Origin: Engraulis encrasicolus
Lineage: Eukaryota; Chordata; Actinopteri; Clupeiformes; Engraulidae
Reading direction: 5' to 3'
DNA length: 64,000 bases
Assembly: GCF_034702125.1 (NCBI RefSeq)
Contig: NC_085872.1
Span: forward strand, 30,694,134-30,758,133
The notes beneath the pieces were generated by a model that ran no database searches, was not told the origin of the DNA, and worked only from the letters and a program-made list of their open reading frames with translations. Of this stretch, positions 12,053 through 24,372 are shown one piece after another. Position 1 is the first letter of the stretch. Each line of letters begins with the position of its first letter. The translations under genes and the position numbers were made by a program.

Positions 12053-15000
12053 CTACAGGGAAACAACAAAGAAAGGTGACAGGGGGCTGTCATTCGTACA
12101 GTAGGTTCAAAAATGGCCTCCCATTTAACATCTACATAGAGAGACATCTCATATGCCATTTCATATTTTGACATCAAGCTTTTATAACACTATTTTGAAA
12201 TGAGAATTCTCATATGACACAAGTTATATGTCAAAACAAGGCCATAATAATACAAAAATAAAATGAGATGAGCATAGGTTGATTCTGACCTTTGTCACGC
12301 ATTACTTGTTGCTAGCTACCTAAATAGTAATGGGAGACGACATTATACATTACACAACAGAATCAAAGCCAAGGTTCCAAGAATAGGGTGGGATGAACTG
12401 TGTGAGTGAGGCCTGTTGATGAGGCCAGCTGCAACATCTGTCATGGTGGGTATTGCTGAAGGAGCAATATGATACCACCCACCCTCTCTGCAAATGTCCC
12501 AGTGGCCCACACCCCTCTGTCTCTCTCCCTCTGTCTAGCTCTGATATACCAAAGGGTTCAAGTAAGAACACAGAGGTCCGAGTCAGCAATAAAGCTCCCA
12601 CACATACAGTATAGTAGTAAACAAACTGAACTGCTGCTGACCCTCTATTTGGCTTTGCAATAATAACATGTTTTGATAAGTAAAATGTATGTATTTTATC
12701 ATTCATTATTTAATATATTGATTTATTAATATAGCATAATAGCTGTCAACGCCAGTGAATCTTGCCCCTTGATCATGCTGAGTAGTAAAGACGTCCTTGA
12801 TAAGTGCTTGGCAGAGTGAAGGGTTTGGTTATATATCATAGCAGTGACCTTACTGAGTTACAGGGTTCGTTGACAGCAATCATGATGGATCAACGATGTT
12901 ATTATGGTCTCTGCTTATGCATTAAATGCCTGACATATAGTACTTTTAACTGGCGTTATTGGCGCAGGTTAAAGAATACCTAGAACTCGACCCCGGCCTA
13001 TGCCTGAAGGGGGATCCAAGGACATCCTTACCCCTGATAATGTTTTACATCCTGGCAGGGTAGGTAAGCCCACAGCTTAGCTTATGGCATCCTAGGCGTC
13101 ATAAATCTGAACCCCATGGACATTTACACATCCACTTTAGCACACTGCTGGTCAACATTTTTATTGAAAGAAATGGCATTTTGTCACAATTTCGTGTCAT
13201 GCTGTGTACAGCACAATGCCACCTATTGGTATGCCAAGGTGGTGACATCATGTGTGCAATGCCTGCATTTGAGAATGATTTAAATTGAGTGATGTGAAAA
13301 CTGAGTATAAACCATTGCCATAGTTCATTAAAATCTCCTTTAGATGACACATTGTAAGTCTTCCATGTGATATAAATTGGCTAATCAGGTACCATTCATG
13401 ACATTTACCATAAATGGAGCTCTCTATCTCTGCCTATCTTTTGGTTCGGTATTTGCTAGTATGTACTACTTTTTGAATTACACATCCACCCATCATATCC
13501 TACACATCATATCATACAGATATATCAACATTTTCCACATAATCACAATTTTACAGGGATTATGTTTAGTTCATTTAATCCATATGGTGGACTTACAATT
13601 TGTACGTTAATGTTTTCATTTTTTAAACCAAAACACATTCAGCGCAGCATGTTCAACATCTGTTTTGATAGCGACAAATTCCTAATGTACATGTTGTTGG
13701 GATGCAAATGGACTGGAGAGCTATTGAAACTGCTCAGCTATGAATGAGGTCAGAGCATCAATTTGTTTGAGTGAGTAAAAAAATTAAAATCATGTCATGC
13801 TGTGCTGTAGTGCCAGGTCCCTTCCTTACCCAGTGATTTTCCCAGTTCCCCGTGATGACAACAGGCCCAAAGGAGCGTGCAGGGTTCATGCTGGCGCCGG
13901 TGTACGGGATCTGCAAACAAGGGAGAAATATTAATGATGTGTCTAGAGAGAAAAAAAAGCCTCATTACAGCCGGTAGTGCATCCAAGGTGTGAGCGTGCA
14001 TTGATGCATCTCTTGGATACACTGTAGCGGGTGATGATTTGAATTATACATGAATTTGTCTTTGTCACACTTTTTCTTGGCTGGCTTCCTGTAACATTTG
14101 TTCCAATTTCATGCCAGAGATTCCTACAGAATTCTATATTATACAGTCATCAGAGACATCACTTTCATCATCATGAGACAGTAGCGTGCTCTGTGCTGAA
14201 CAATCGACGCCTGTACATCTGGATAACTAATGACTTACTGCAAACAGATGGCCGATGCATACGGCGAATCCTATGGCTAGGCCGGCTGAACCTTTCAAGT
14301 CGTTCCGCTTGGGGTCGCATGTGGCAAAGACAGTGAAGACCAGCTCAAACGTGATGACAAGTTCAACGACGAGAGCGTGGCCCACGGAGAGGTCAGCATT
14401 CACCTGCACACAAGGGCAATGATCAAGAAGACTTATCAGCTGAGGTGTGTGGTGGTGCCATACCCCCCAAATGGATTGGGGATGTCATGAACATCTGGCC
14501 TTGACATTTAGTGAATTTCTTAAAAAAGATATTTATTTGCTTCCTGCATGTATTAAAACAAGTTGAAGTCCCAGAAATGTACATAAAAACAAGACATCCT
14601 TGTTTGGTGCTCACCGTGGTAACACCAAATCCCCCTCTCACAGTGCTGGGAGTGACCAGGTAGAGTATTCCTGCCCCGGCGATGGCTCCCAGGCACTGTG
14701 CCATCAGGTAGAACACAGCCTTGGCCAGGCTAAGTTTCCTGGTCACCACCATGGCTGCCGTGACAGCCGGGTTGATGTGGCCTCCGCTGATGTGGCCAAA
14801 GCACTGGACCATGGTGGCGATGCTCAGTCCAAAGCACAGGGATATCAGCACCAGGTCAGCCGGGGGCGGGTTCTCTTTGTCCGTGGACCAGTTGATGGTC
14901 GAGCCCAGGCTGAGCAGCACGAAGATGAGAGTGGCCAAGAACTCCCCAGACACGGCCCGCCAGAACCCTTTGGTCCATATTCCTTTGAACGCTGCCATGA

Positions 15001-15600
15001 CACTTTCCAACCTGCACAACGGTGGACACCCACTGCATAGAAGAAGAACAAATAGAGTGAGGTGTGATGAATATGATGAAAACAAAGTCAATGTTGTTAG
15101 TCTTTTGCAGTATCCAAAACCACAGCAAAGCAAGATTTTTTTTCTTTCAGTGTGATGATGGATATATGAATCAGATTTGTATCAGAGAGGAGATGTTACT
15201 GTTCTCCTTACAAAAATACATGGCTATCAGATCCATTGAAATGGAAAGTAATTCCACACTTTTAAACAATCCCTACAGCATGGCAATGCATGCCACTGTA
15301 TCAGTTTGTGCCAAATTAAAGCCCCAACTATCTGTGACAGTACTGTGCATGAATTAACAAGGACCGTTGAATACTATCAGCAGAGCAAAACACGCACAAT
15401 CCCTCTATTATTCTATTCAATCGTGATGCGGCCTTTGCAATAACAAAGTGAGCACAGCAATACAACAAAAGTGAAGATTTCACTCACGAAAAGCCCTCTG
15501 GCAGACACCGTTGAAACACAGGAGCAGAGGACGGAGTCCGGGTTACACTAGAAGAGGACCGCGAGCCACACATTATCTGACGAGTTCCCCTCCTGGACAT
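11765..15600 (-). CDS. aqp4: aquaporin-4 gene (5 coding exons, GT-AG introns)
   Basis: Water channel of the plasma membrane, known in vertebrates from glia, muscle and epithelia, and assembled as tetramers. Joining 15600-15488, 15032-14615, 14403-14239, 13910-13830 and 12052-11765 gives 354 codons plus TGA with every junction in phase. Counting from the methionine equivalent to human Met23 (305-residue form): first half-helix NPA at 76-78, second NPA at 192-194, selectivity-filter residues Phe56, His180, Ala189 and Arg195, Cys157 in loop D, six membrane helices between about 11 and 231, and a cytosolic tail ending SSV, the class I PDZ ligand that binds syntrophin in mammals. Exons 3, 4 and 5 are 165, 81 and 288 nt including the stop; from memory the 165 and 81 match human exon sizes. 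The identity to AQP4 in the tail (GEVLSSV) separates it from AQP1, AQP0 and AQP5. The gene is compact, with introns of 455, 211, 328 and 1777 bp. Confidence 0.96.
12053..13829 (-). other. aqp4 last intron
   Basis: 1777 bp, AT-rich, bounded by GTAAGG and TGTAG. I see no exon, tRNA or recognisable transposon in it. A stretch near 12975-13080 and another near 13100-13350 look like old degenerate repeats, but no termini could be defined. Confidence 0.6.
13830..13910 (-). CDS. aqp4: aqp4 fourth coding exon (second NPA)
   Basis: The acceptor is TTGTTTGCAG and the donor is TGG|GTAAGG. 27 codons (residues 184-210) encode the re-entrant half-helix with [13 protein letters not shown]: filter alanine 189, NPA 192-194 and filter arginine 195, then the GNWENHW stretch before helix 6. 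The first residues are IPYTG where human has INYTG, so the second mammalian sequon (Asn206) is also missing. No open frame longer than the exon supports it, which is why the splice sites matter; both are phase 0. Confidence 0.96.
14239..14403 (-). CDS. aqp4: aqp4 third coding exon (helices 4-5)
   Basis: The acceptor TGTGTGCAG precedes GTGAATGCT, and the donor is GCA|GTAAGT, a perfect consensus. 55 codons (residues 129-183 of the short form) carry loop C, helix 4 (about 138-158) and helix 5 (about 165-183). His180 in GHLFA is the selectivity-filter histidine (human His201). Loop D reads CDPKRND where human reads CDSKRTD, so the residue at human Ser180 is proline. Loop C reads NADLS, so the human N-glycosylation sequon NLT at Asn153 is absent. 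Both junctions are phase 0. Confidence 0.96.
14615..15032 (-). CDS. aqp4: aqp4 second coding exon (helices 1-3, first NPA)
   Basis: The acceptor is a pyrimidine-rich tract ending CTATGCAG and the donor is ACG|GTGAGC. It encodes GCPPLC just before the internal methionine, matching human KCGPLC where Cys13 and Cys17 are palmitoylated in the M1 isoform; the spacing of both cysteines to the methionine (10 and 6) is the same. From that methionine it encodes 128 residues: amphipathic start, helix 1 (about 11-33), helix 2 (49-70), loop B with HINPAV (NPA at 76-78) and helix 3 (92-116). Phe56 is the filter phenylalanine (human Phe77). Loop A is one residue longer than in human. The exon ends in phase 0. 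The long plus-strand open frames across this exon are antisense shadows. Confidence 0.96.
14996..14998 (-). promoter_or_regulatory. aqp4: internal start codon equivalent to human AQP4 Met23
   Basis: The ATG at 14998 is preceded by GTC (G at -3) and followed by G, a good initiation context, better than the upstream ATG at 15600. In mammals, M1 and M23 forms arise by leaky scanning and separate promoters, and M23 favours orthogonal arrays of particles. The conserved position and stronger context suggest the same two-isoform logic here; the isoform use is inferred. Confidence 0.7.
15488..15600 (-). CDS. aqp4: aqp4 first coding exon (long N-terminal isoform)
   Basis: An ATG at 15600 opens 37 codons plus two bases, then the donor C|GTGAGT. 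Those two bases (TC) join the first base (T) of the next exon to make a serine codon, so the frame continues without a stop into the AQP4 channel. A TAA lies directly before the ATG in the same frame, so this is the first possible start. Its context is weak (T at -3, T at +4). A second in-frame ATG at codon 10 has A at -3 and may be the real start. The encoded segment is Ser/Arg-rich and does not resemble the 11 residues mammals encode here. It could be partly 5' UTR if translation starts at codon 10 or in the next exon. Transcript data would settle it. Confidence 0.6.
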
Positions 15601-15725
15601 TTATTACGTTAGCAACAGGGCATCACCCTAGAGAATTAGGGAGAGTGCAGGGCGTAGAGGAGGAGGAGATTCTTGTGCGTAACACACGCGCTACGCCCCA
15701 CGAAAACACCTGCACGTGGGTACGT
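15601..15725 (-). promoter_or_regulatory. aqp4: candidate 5' UTR/promoter of aqp4 long form
   Basis: GC-richer than its surroundings, with several CpGs and a CACGTG palindrome (15713-15718) followed by a second ACGTG-type core. I see no clear TATA box. It lies directly upstream of the first possible aqp4 ATG. The transcription start is not determinable from sequence. Confidence 0.3.
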
Positions 15726-16067
15726 GCTTTGTTTTTTCTAATGCTTCTCAAAAAAGTTAATGTTTGGCTACATAGCTAAAACGATTTGTGTCATTGTGCA
15801 GTTATATGTCATTTTATAAGAGATATTTCAGCACAAGTAGGGAGTACTGAAGGGATATGTAATTACGTTCCACGTTCTAAATAGGGCAGATTTGTGCATG
15901 AAATAATCGTGGTCATGCAAATATTGTTTTTGCTCTATAGCTTACTAGGCTATGTTACAGTACAGTAGATGCAAATGTGAATGGGATTGACTTTGCTAAA
16001 TCATTGTTTAGACTACAACAGATACCGCTCACAAGCAATGTGATAGCACTTCACTGCCTTTGGATTA

Positions 16068-16093
16068 ATCTCTCTCTCTCTCTCTCTCTCTCT

Positions 16094-16170
<77 letters not shown>
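16068..16170 (+). repeat. (CT)n microsatellite
   Basis: About 50 CT units with one AG interruption near 16095. Confidence 0.95.
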
Positions 16171-16173
<3 letters not shown>

Positions 16174-16457
16174 GTCTGTGTTCTTCTTCGAGGGTCACAT
16201 GATAATACATTGGTCAGTGAATCATAGTAGATCATCAATGTAATGCGCATAGGATGAAAACAACATACATCCACTCAGTTGATGGACTTGTATATTGGCT
16301 TTATGGGCTTGAGTAAATGACTTGGAGCTGGCAACCCAATGATTCATGTCATTACATTGTGGGGTTCTCAAACTTAACCATGACAAGGCCCCCACATGGG
16401 TCGCGCCACACTATTTTTTTTTCTGTGCATCTCCTTTTTACAACCATAGCAGACTAT

Positions 16458-17250
16458 ACAGTATGTCACGTAAGTGAGTACACTACTCAGATTTTTGCAG
16501 ATTTGTGAGTATATTTTTTCATAGGAGAGCATTAAAGAAGTTTCACTTTGACACAATGATTAGTGACCTTTTAACAACATATATATAACCGCTTAAATTT
16601 CTTGTTCACTCAGAAAAAAAAACAAAATAAAGTCATTACTGTTTGAACATTGCCCACAAAAGGGAGTACACCCCGGATTAAAATCCGGTTGAGAAGGGGC
16701 CGTGTTGGCTTGAACCGTCTCGAAATTAAAAGGGAGGTCATCGGTGTGCGTATCAACCTTTCTTTACATTGAGCTTTTACATTTTGAGTCTGCACCTGGC
16801 TGAAATAGATTGATGTATGAGTTTGAGTATCATGATCTGCTTCACAGTGCATGTTGACATGCATGTTTCTTTTAGGTGACATTCAGGTTTCCAATGTTAA
16901 CAGCATTCATGCATCCCCAAACCATGTCAGTCACTCCCACTTCCATGCTTGACTATCGAGAGGATAAACTTTTTTGTGAAACTCACTTGTTTACCACCAC
17001 ACATGCTTGACACCATCTAAGCAAATTAGTTTATCTTGGTCTCTTCAGACCACACGCCATGGTTCCAGTTATCCATATCCTTGGTCTGTTCATCTCTCTT
17101 GAGACCAAGATAAACAAATCGCAGAGTAGGCAGGCTACTCTCTACGTGTTGAATTGACACTGCATACTTTTCTGTGTGTGAAGTGTCTCTTAACTTGAAT
17201 ATTTTCAGTCACAATGTTGTCACAAATTAGTAAAGTGTAAGTAACCTTGT
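16458..17250 (-). pseudogene. Tc1/mariner-type transposon remnant
   Basis: The left end CAGTATGTCACGTAAGTGAG follows a TA and matches the terminal repeat of a common teleost Tc1/mariner family. On the minus strand near 17100-16890, degraded transposase text is readable: WNHGVWSEETKINL, then VKHGSGS and GCMN-type blocks, with stops and frameshifts. The expected mirror terminus was not found near 17250-17345, so the copy looks truncated. Non-functional. Confidence 0.7.
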
Positions 17251-17299
17251 GCAACAACAGTTTTCAGATGTTTTTCACATTTAAGTTGTCAGTGGCACG

Positions 17300-18859
<1,560 letters not shown>

Positions 18860-18879
18860 GAGTAAAGTGCTAGTGGCAT

Positions 18880-19200
18880 GGTGAAGAAATGTTCATGGAA
18901 TGTCATCCAGTGACCTAGGAATGTTCATGTGGTTTTCTTCAGTGTGTTGATGAGTCTGATGGCTTGTGGAAAAAAGCTGTTGCTCAGTCTGCTTGTGTGG
19001 GACCGCAAGCTGCGGTACCGCTTCCCTGATGGTAGAAGGGAGAACAGTTTGTGTGCTCAATGAGTTGTGTCTGTGATGATGCTCATTGCCCTCTTGGAAC
19101 AGTGTGAAGTGTATAATTCCTGGATGGCTGGTGACCTGATGATCTTTTCTGCTGTCCCCACCACTCTCTGTAGCGCCTTTTTGTCTGCAGCTAGGCAAGA
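18880..19200 (-). pseudogene. non-LTR retrotransposon ORF2 C-terminal fragment
   Basis: Minus-strand reading near 19055-18945 gives LLPSGKRYRSLRSHTS followed by RLSNSFFPQAIRLIN, 32 codons without a stop, the characteristic C-terminal end of a fish LINE polyprotein. Upstream codons (AMSIITDT, then a stop) are broken. It runs towards the CA/CT microsatellite at 18651-18858. The LINE clade is unsure. Confidence 0.65.
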
Positions 19201-19329
19201 CTATTTAAGCTCAAGAAAAAGCTCAGTTACTCAGTTTCTATTTGTTTTTTATTTCCATGTAGAAATCAATGCACTTTTCTTCTCGCTTTACGCACCTCAT
19301 CTTCTGAGGTTAGATGTACAGTAAAAATG

Positions 19330-22020
19330 TGGCAAGTAGAATAGCAGGATGACTAGTGACTCGAGAAAGCCATGAGCCACAGTGGCCAGCAAGCGAAAAA
19401 GTTAATGTCAAGCCTGGTACACAGGAACATGACATGGCATATTGTTCTGTCATCTCTTAGATTTGGGTCTGTCAGTGCCAGGACATTCACCCTGAGTGCA
19501 GTGTTTTGTACAAACTGTCTTGTTTGTGGCTGCTGGTGGGTTTGTGAGGTCTGGCAGTTTCATGTGGCATCAGATAAAAAAACAAAAAAAACAAACAAAC
19601 AAGCAAACAAAAAAGAAACGTGTAGCCACTGCAGCCACAACAGCCGTAACTGTTATGACTCACAGCCTTCATGATGACAGCATGACTCCAAGATGCAATA
19701 TGCCAATCCATTTAAGTGATACAGCATTTTCTTGAAGGCATGTCATGTAGTATTTCTTAACTCCCTGGGGTATTCCAAGAACCGTGCTGAGTTTGTAAAC
19801 TAGGTCAAAGTTAACCTTGAGGTAGTACGGTAATAGAAGAATGTGGAGTCCTCATTTTCTAACTAAATGGCATCTGTGGGCTATCTATCAGCAGATTTAC
19901 CACACCCACTGTGTTATTGGAATGCCTCCTAGCTCTAGGTATCTTATCCTCCAGTTGTGTTTTTCAATGCCACACATGGCTGCACTGTTAGTGTTTACCG
20001 GTAGTAACCTGTAATCAAGTAAGTCAAATAAGTCAAATGACATTGGGGCAATTCTTTATGTAATTAAACAAGTTAATTGCAAACTTATATTGACATTTAT
20101 CTTTAGCCAGTTTGATAGATTGATGTTTTGTTTGACTGTGCCCAAGGATTATTGTGTTTTATTTTTTTTTATTATTTCCTTTAGGCCTACTGTCCTCTCC
20201 CAGTGTTTCATGATGAGTGTGTATGTACTGCCATGATGACAAACTGAACGGTGCACTCATAAGCTAAGCTAACCTAATAGCTAATACAGGTAATATGTAA
20301 AACCCCATAGCTAATATAATAGGTAATAGGTAGATGAATAATAACCAGTGAAATGAAATGTGGCCTGCGCTTTATGTAAATGCACCACCTGAAAAAAAGA
20401 AAAGAAATCTTAACGCAAGCTAAGCTCTTGAGAGGAGAAGCAGCAGTGCACTGAAGGGCAAACTGTGTTGATTTTAGAGGTACTTAATGAAGTCAGGTGG
20501 AAATAATGTAGAGCAATTCACAAGTTAATAATTTATTCAACCCTCCGCATGACCCATAGGGTTTCATTAGAAACACAGAAATCTCTCCTTGAGGGTCACT
20601 TTGGTGGAGGTGGACTCCCAGTCCTGCCATCCTCTGCGTCATCTTTATCATCTGTCAACAAGAACATTTGTTTGGCCACCTAATATTTACACACTTGTAT
20701 TATCGCCAAATCGGTTTCCACTACTGTAAGTGTGCCCACTCCCTGTCCCTTCATCACCGTGGCAGTTGATGGACTGCATTGCTAGAGAATTCTTGCTACT
20801 GTGAAATTTAGAAATGATTTGTCATGATTTGCATTGCATTGCATGACCGTCAAGGAGTAAATGGCCCAAAAAATGGGTGGGACCCTAAATTCTAAAATAT
20901 CTAGTAAAAATATCAAATACCCTTAGGTTCTATTGTTGCAGTGACCCTAGCAACAGCTGCCCATAAAGCATTCAGCCCATCAACCTTGAAGATTCACCCT
21001 TGGAGACAAGGCGATTGAGTCAAATCAATATGCTTTATATTGCACCTTTTACAAACAACAGAGTCGCTCCAATTTAGATTATGATTTCAGCATATGTAGT
21101 ATTCAGTGTTACACACCATTGCATAATAAGTAAGTTCTGGTGCTTCAGTGACTTGTTTTTTTTTCAATTATTGTGAGGCAATTCATTAAGTCCCTTGCAA
21201 TGAGAACACACTAATAAGTTAACAATGATTCTGTGTGGAGCAGCTACTGACGACTGAGCTAACAACGACTGAGAAAATATCATTAGATACAAACATGCTC
21301 AGCAATTATTTCAGATGTTTCCAGCAATTCATTAACCAGTGATGGTCCTTTTCACCTTGGGAGAGCTGTTCTGGTAATCTAATCTAGTTTAAGAAACAAT
21401 GTAAAGCCATGGCCCCAGGGCTGGCAGCATGTTTCAGTTGCAGTTGTCTTGAAGTGTGCTGTGGAAAAATACATTCGGTGTGCATGCAGATTCGTTTAGT
21501 CATTGACCAATGGCTCCAAAAAGCAGTCATCTCTGATGATGACCTGCCAGGTCTGTCTAGGTCAAGCTATGCAATCTTGGAAGATGCTAGGTATCATAAA
21601 TACATTAATCAGATTGTATTAGGTGCGAGACACGTCTTTGTGGAGATATTTTATTAAATAATAGCTGTGAATTTTGTGAAAGAGTCCACTCTTATGGCTG
21701 GATTGCCCCATAGTTTATTATTATTATTAGTTCTCATGATTATGCTTTGATTTCAGTAATGAGAATGGCACCTTTTTATTTCTGTTAAGGGACTGTAAGG
21801 GACAGTGTGTGTAATCTTACTTGCAGTTCAAAGCTGATCTGAGTAAAAAACATAGTTGAATGAGTCTAACTAATTACTGTCATCCCCAGGTTTCTTCACA
21901 GGGTTAAATATAGTTTATACCCCGGGGCTTGGTAAAGATCAGAGGCTCCTTCCATTTAGTAATTAAAAGCTTGTATTAATTTTCTTATTTGCATTTTTGT
22001 ATTTTACAGTGTAATCAAGT
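19330..22020. other. no gene seen
   Basis: Unique-looking sequence. The longest frame (21409-21657, 82 codons) has no recognisable domain. Confidence 0.45.
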
Positions 22021-22260
22021 AATCTTTGTTGATAAAGTGCGAGGACTGTGTTTGATTTTCAAAAGCACCCTGAAGACTTCGCCAATTTATTTTTAAGCCC
22101 ACTTTTGGGCCCCTTTGAAGGCGCCCACATTTGCATAAAGATCCTCTCTATTATTAATTTCTCAGAATGCGCAAATAATACGCTTCCGTGAATTAACAAC
22201 ACCCAACGCGTTTTAGTCTTGGTTAAATATGCATTCGAAGGCAAGTTAACAAGCCAAACT
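22020..22260. promoter_or_regulatory. candidate noncoding regulatory element
   Basis: Mixed-composition sequence with an octamer ATTTGCATAA (22129-22138), AATTAAC and GTTAAC motifs and no decay or simple repeat, unlike its neighbours. It looks like a conserved noncoding element, but conservation cannot be tested here. Confidence 0.3.
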
Positions 22261-22262
22261 TG

Positions 22263-22284
22263 GAGGGAGGGAGGGAGGGAGGGG
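22263..22284 (+). repeat. (GGGA)n tract, G-quadruplex motif
   Basis: Five consecutive GGG runs separated by single A bases; strong quadruplex potential on the plus strand. Confidence 0.7.
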
Positions 22285-22490
22285 CTGCGGGGGGTAGCCA
22301 GTGGACTCCCCCCTCTTTTGGGGGGGGAGAATCCTCTGAGGTATAGTGTGGAGCTCAGGAGCTCAGGGGGCTGGTCGTGATCAGAAACATGTTTTTCGGT
22401 TGTGAGTGATGATCATGCTTGGCTGGGCTGGAGCTATCCCCTTCGTTAAGCCACCACTCACGCTCAGCACCCACCATTATTATGCCCCCT

Positions 22491-22603
<113 letters not shown>

Positions 22604-22649
22604 CACCCACCACCCACCCTATCCCACCTCCCGACTCACCACTCACTAG

Positions 22650-22791
22650 GGCCAGGACAAATTAATATGAAAGCCCCCCCCCACCACCACCCACCCACCC
22701 AGCTAGCACATACAATGAAATGAAGACCCAATTCTGTGTCCTCTCTCTTTCTGGGCCCAGGACGACTGACCCCTCTGTCTCCCTTCTGTAG
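22650..22791. mobile_element. GGGCCC-type dispersed repeat, copy A
   Basis: Blocks AGGACAAAT, CACATACAATGAAATG, GACCCAATTCTGTG and GGACGACTGACCCC occur in the same order as in the other copies. It ends at a 31-base C run. Boundaries are approximate. Confidence 0.45.

Positions 22792-22822
<31 letters not shown>
22792..22822 (+). repeat. poly-C run of 31
   Basis: Thirty-one consecutive C bases; the minus strand is a G run with quadruplex potential. Length may be unreliable in assembly. Confidence 0.85.
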
Positions 22823-23389
22823 ACCAATCCCATCCATCCATCGGTCGGCATACTGCAAAACCGCTAATGGGTTACATAATCTGCCCCCTTGACGTGAGGC
22901 CAAACCATCAGTGTGTGCCCCCCACCCCCTCTCCCCAGCCTCCGAAGACGGCACATGAAAGATGGCCCCCGAGCTTGATTCTTATTGAAGAAAATGAAGG
23001 AAATGTGACTGTCTGTTCACAGGGGTCCAGGCCCGACTCACAGTAATTGGCCCTCAGACAAGAGAGGGAAAAAAACCAAGCATGCCTGTTAATTGTCAGT
23101 TCTGGTCATCATTCTGGCGCAGGCAGGGAGGCACACTCACAAACAATTACACATACTCATGCGCACTCATAAACATTGATACAAAGGCTTACACACACTG
23201 ACACTCAAGCGTTTACACATTTGTGCACTCCCACAAACATTTACACATATTCATAGACATGCAGATTAATAAACATTAACACAACACAGTGCAGACACTC
23301 TCGCACTCAAAAACACTTCATCACATCACATACACACTCACTCTGGCAGTGGTATCAGTAAAATACCCACAAACATACAGATATCACAT

Positions 23390-23438
23390 GCACACACACA
23401 CGCGCGCGCGCACACACACGCGCGCGCGCACACACACG

Positions 23439-23513
<75 letters not shown>
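23390..23513 (+). repeat. (CA)n/(CG)n alternating array
   Basis: Three CG blocks of about 10 bp separated by CA blocks, then a long CA tract. The alternating purine-pyrimidine sequence with CG segments favours Z-DNA. Confidence 0.95.
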
Positions 23514-23519
<6 letters not shown>

Positions 23520-23716
23520 ATACGTCACACTGTCAATGACATTGACATTCCCACGGATTACTGAATTACAGCAAATGGTAGCTCCCATAAATCATGTGCT
23601 CATTACTGCCCAATGACTCAGAATCATGCACACACGCTCCATCCCTACCCCACACACGGATACATACAACCCAGAAATTAAAGCAAGGGGACCTTTCATC
23701 CTCACACACATGCATG

Positions 23717-23871
23717 CAGGGCCGCTGACAGCTTTTGCTGGGCCCAGGACAAAGTTATCTGAAAGGGCCCCCTACTTGATACATACAATGTAATGGGGAC
23801 CCAATTTTGGGCCCCTTATCTACCTTGGCCCCGGACAACATACCCCTTTGCCCACCCTGTCGACGGGCCTG
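23717..23871. mobile_element. GGGCCC-type dispersed repeat, copy B
   Basis: Ends CAGGGCCGCTGACAG and, inverted, CAGGCCCGTCGACAG. The body has TCTGAAAGGGCCCC, GATACATACAATGTAATG and GGGCCCCTTATCTACC. It shares this order of blocks with copies near 22650 and 40055, which makes it a dispersed family, probably hAT-like MITEs. Confidence 0.6.
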
Positions 23872-23970
23872 TGTGCACGCACGCACACACGCACACACGA
23901 TTGCAGGCACGCACGCACGCACGCTCGCATGCACGCACACACACGCACGCACGCACGAAAACACACACGA
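23872..23970 (+). repeat. (CGCA)n/(CA)n degenerate array
   Basis: Mixed ACGC and ACAC units directly after copy B of the GGGCCC-type repeat. Confidence 0.85.
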
Positions 23971-24372
23971 GCACCATTCCTGAATAAGAGTGCTGCAGGG
24001 CAAAAACAACTTGACAAGATCCCAGTGTTGTAAAGACCACAGAGGGGGTGCATTCCTCCCAAGCCTCATTAATCCTTTTCAGTTATACCCCAACACTCGC
24101 CCTCCCCTCCCCTCATCAGTGGCCCACACCAAAACACCACGCACATCCAGGCCGAAAAAACCTGTCTGGAAGAGCGGCACTCCACAATTACTAGTTGTGG
24201 AAATGTACCAAATTCTGCCTTTGTATTCGTGGTTGTGAATTGATATGATTTGTTGAGTCATTGTTTAGGGCCATTTTACGTTTCAGTTTGGCTTTTACCT
24301 GCTTTATTATGATTGCCTGATCAATGGCTTGTTAAACATGCATCATGACAAAAGGTTAATATGGCCTAATGT

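Noticed and set aside
14600..15155. Two plus-strand open frames of about 145 codons
   Set aside because: They are exactly antisense to the aqp4 second coding exon, whose minus-strand reading is unmistakable AQP4.
21409..21657. 82-codon plus frame beginning MAPGLAACFSC
   Set aside because: No splice-supported context or known motif; length within chance expectation for 64 kb.
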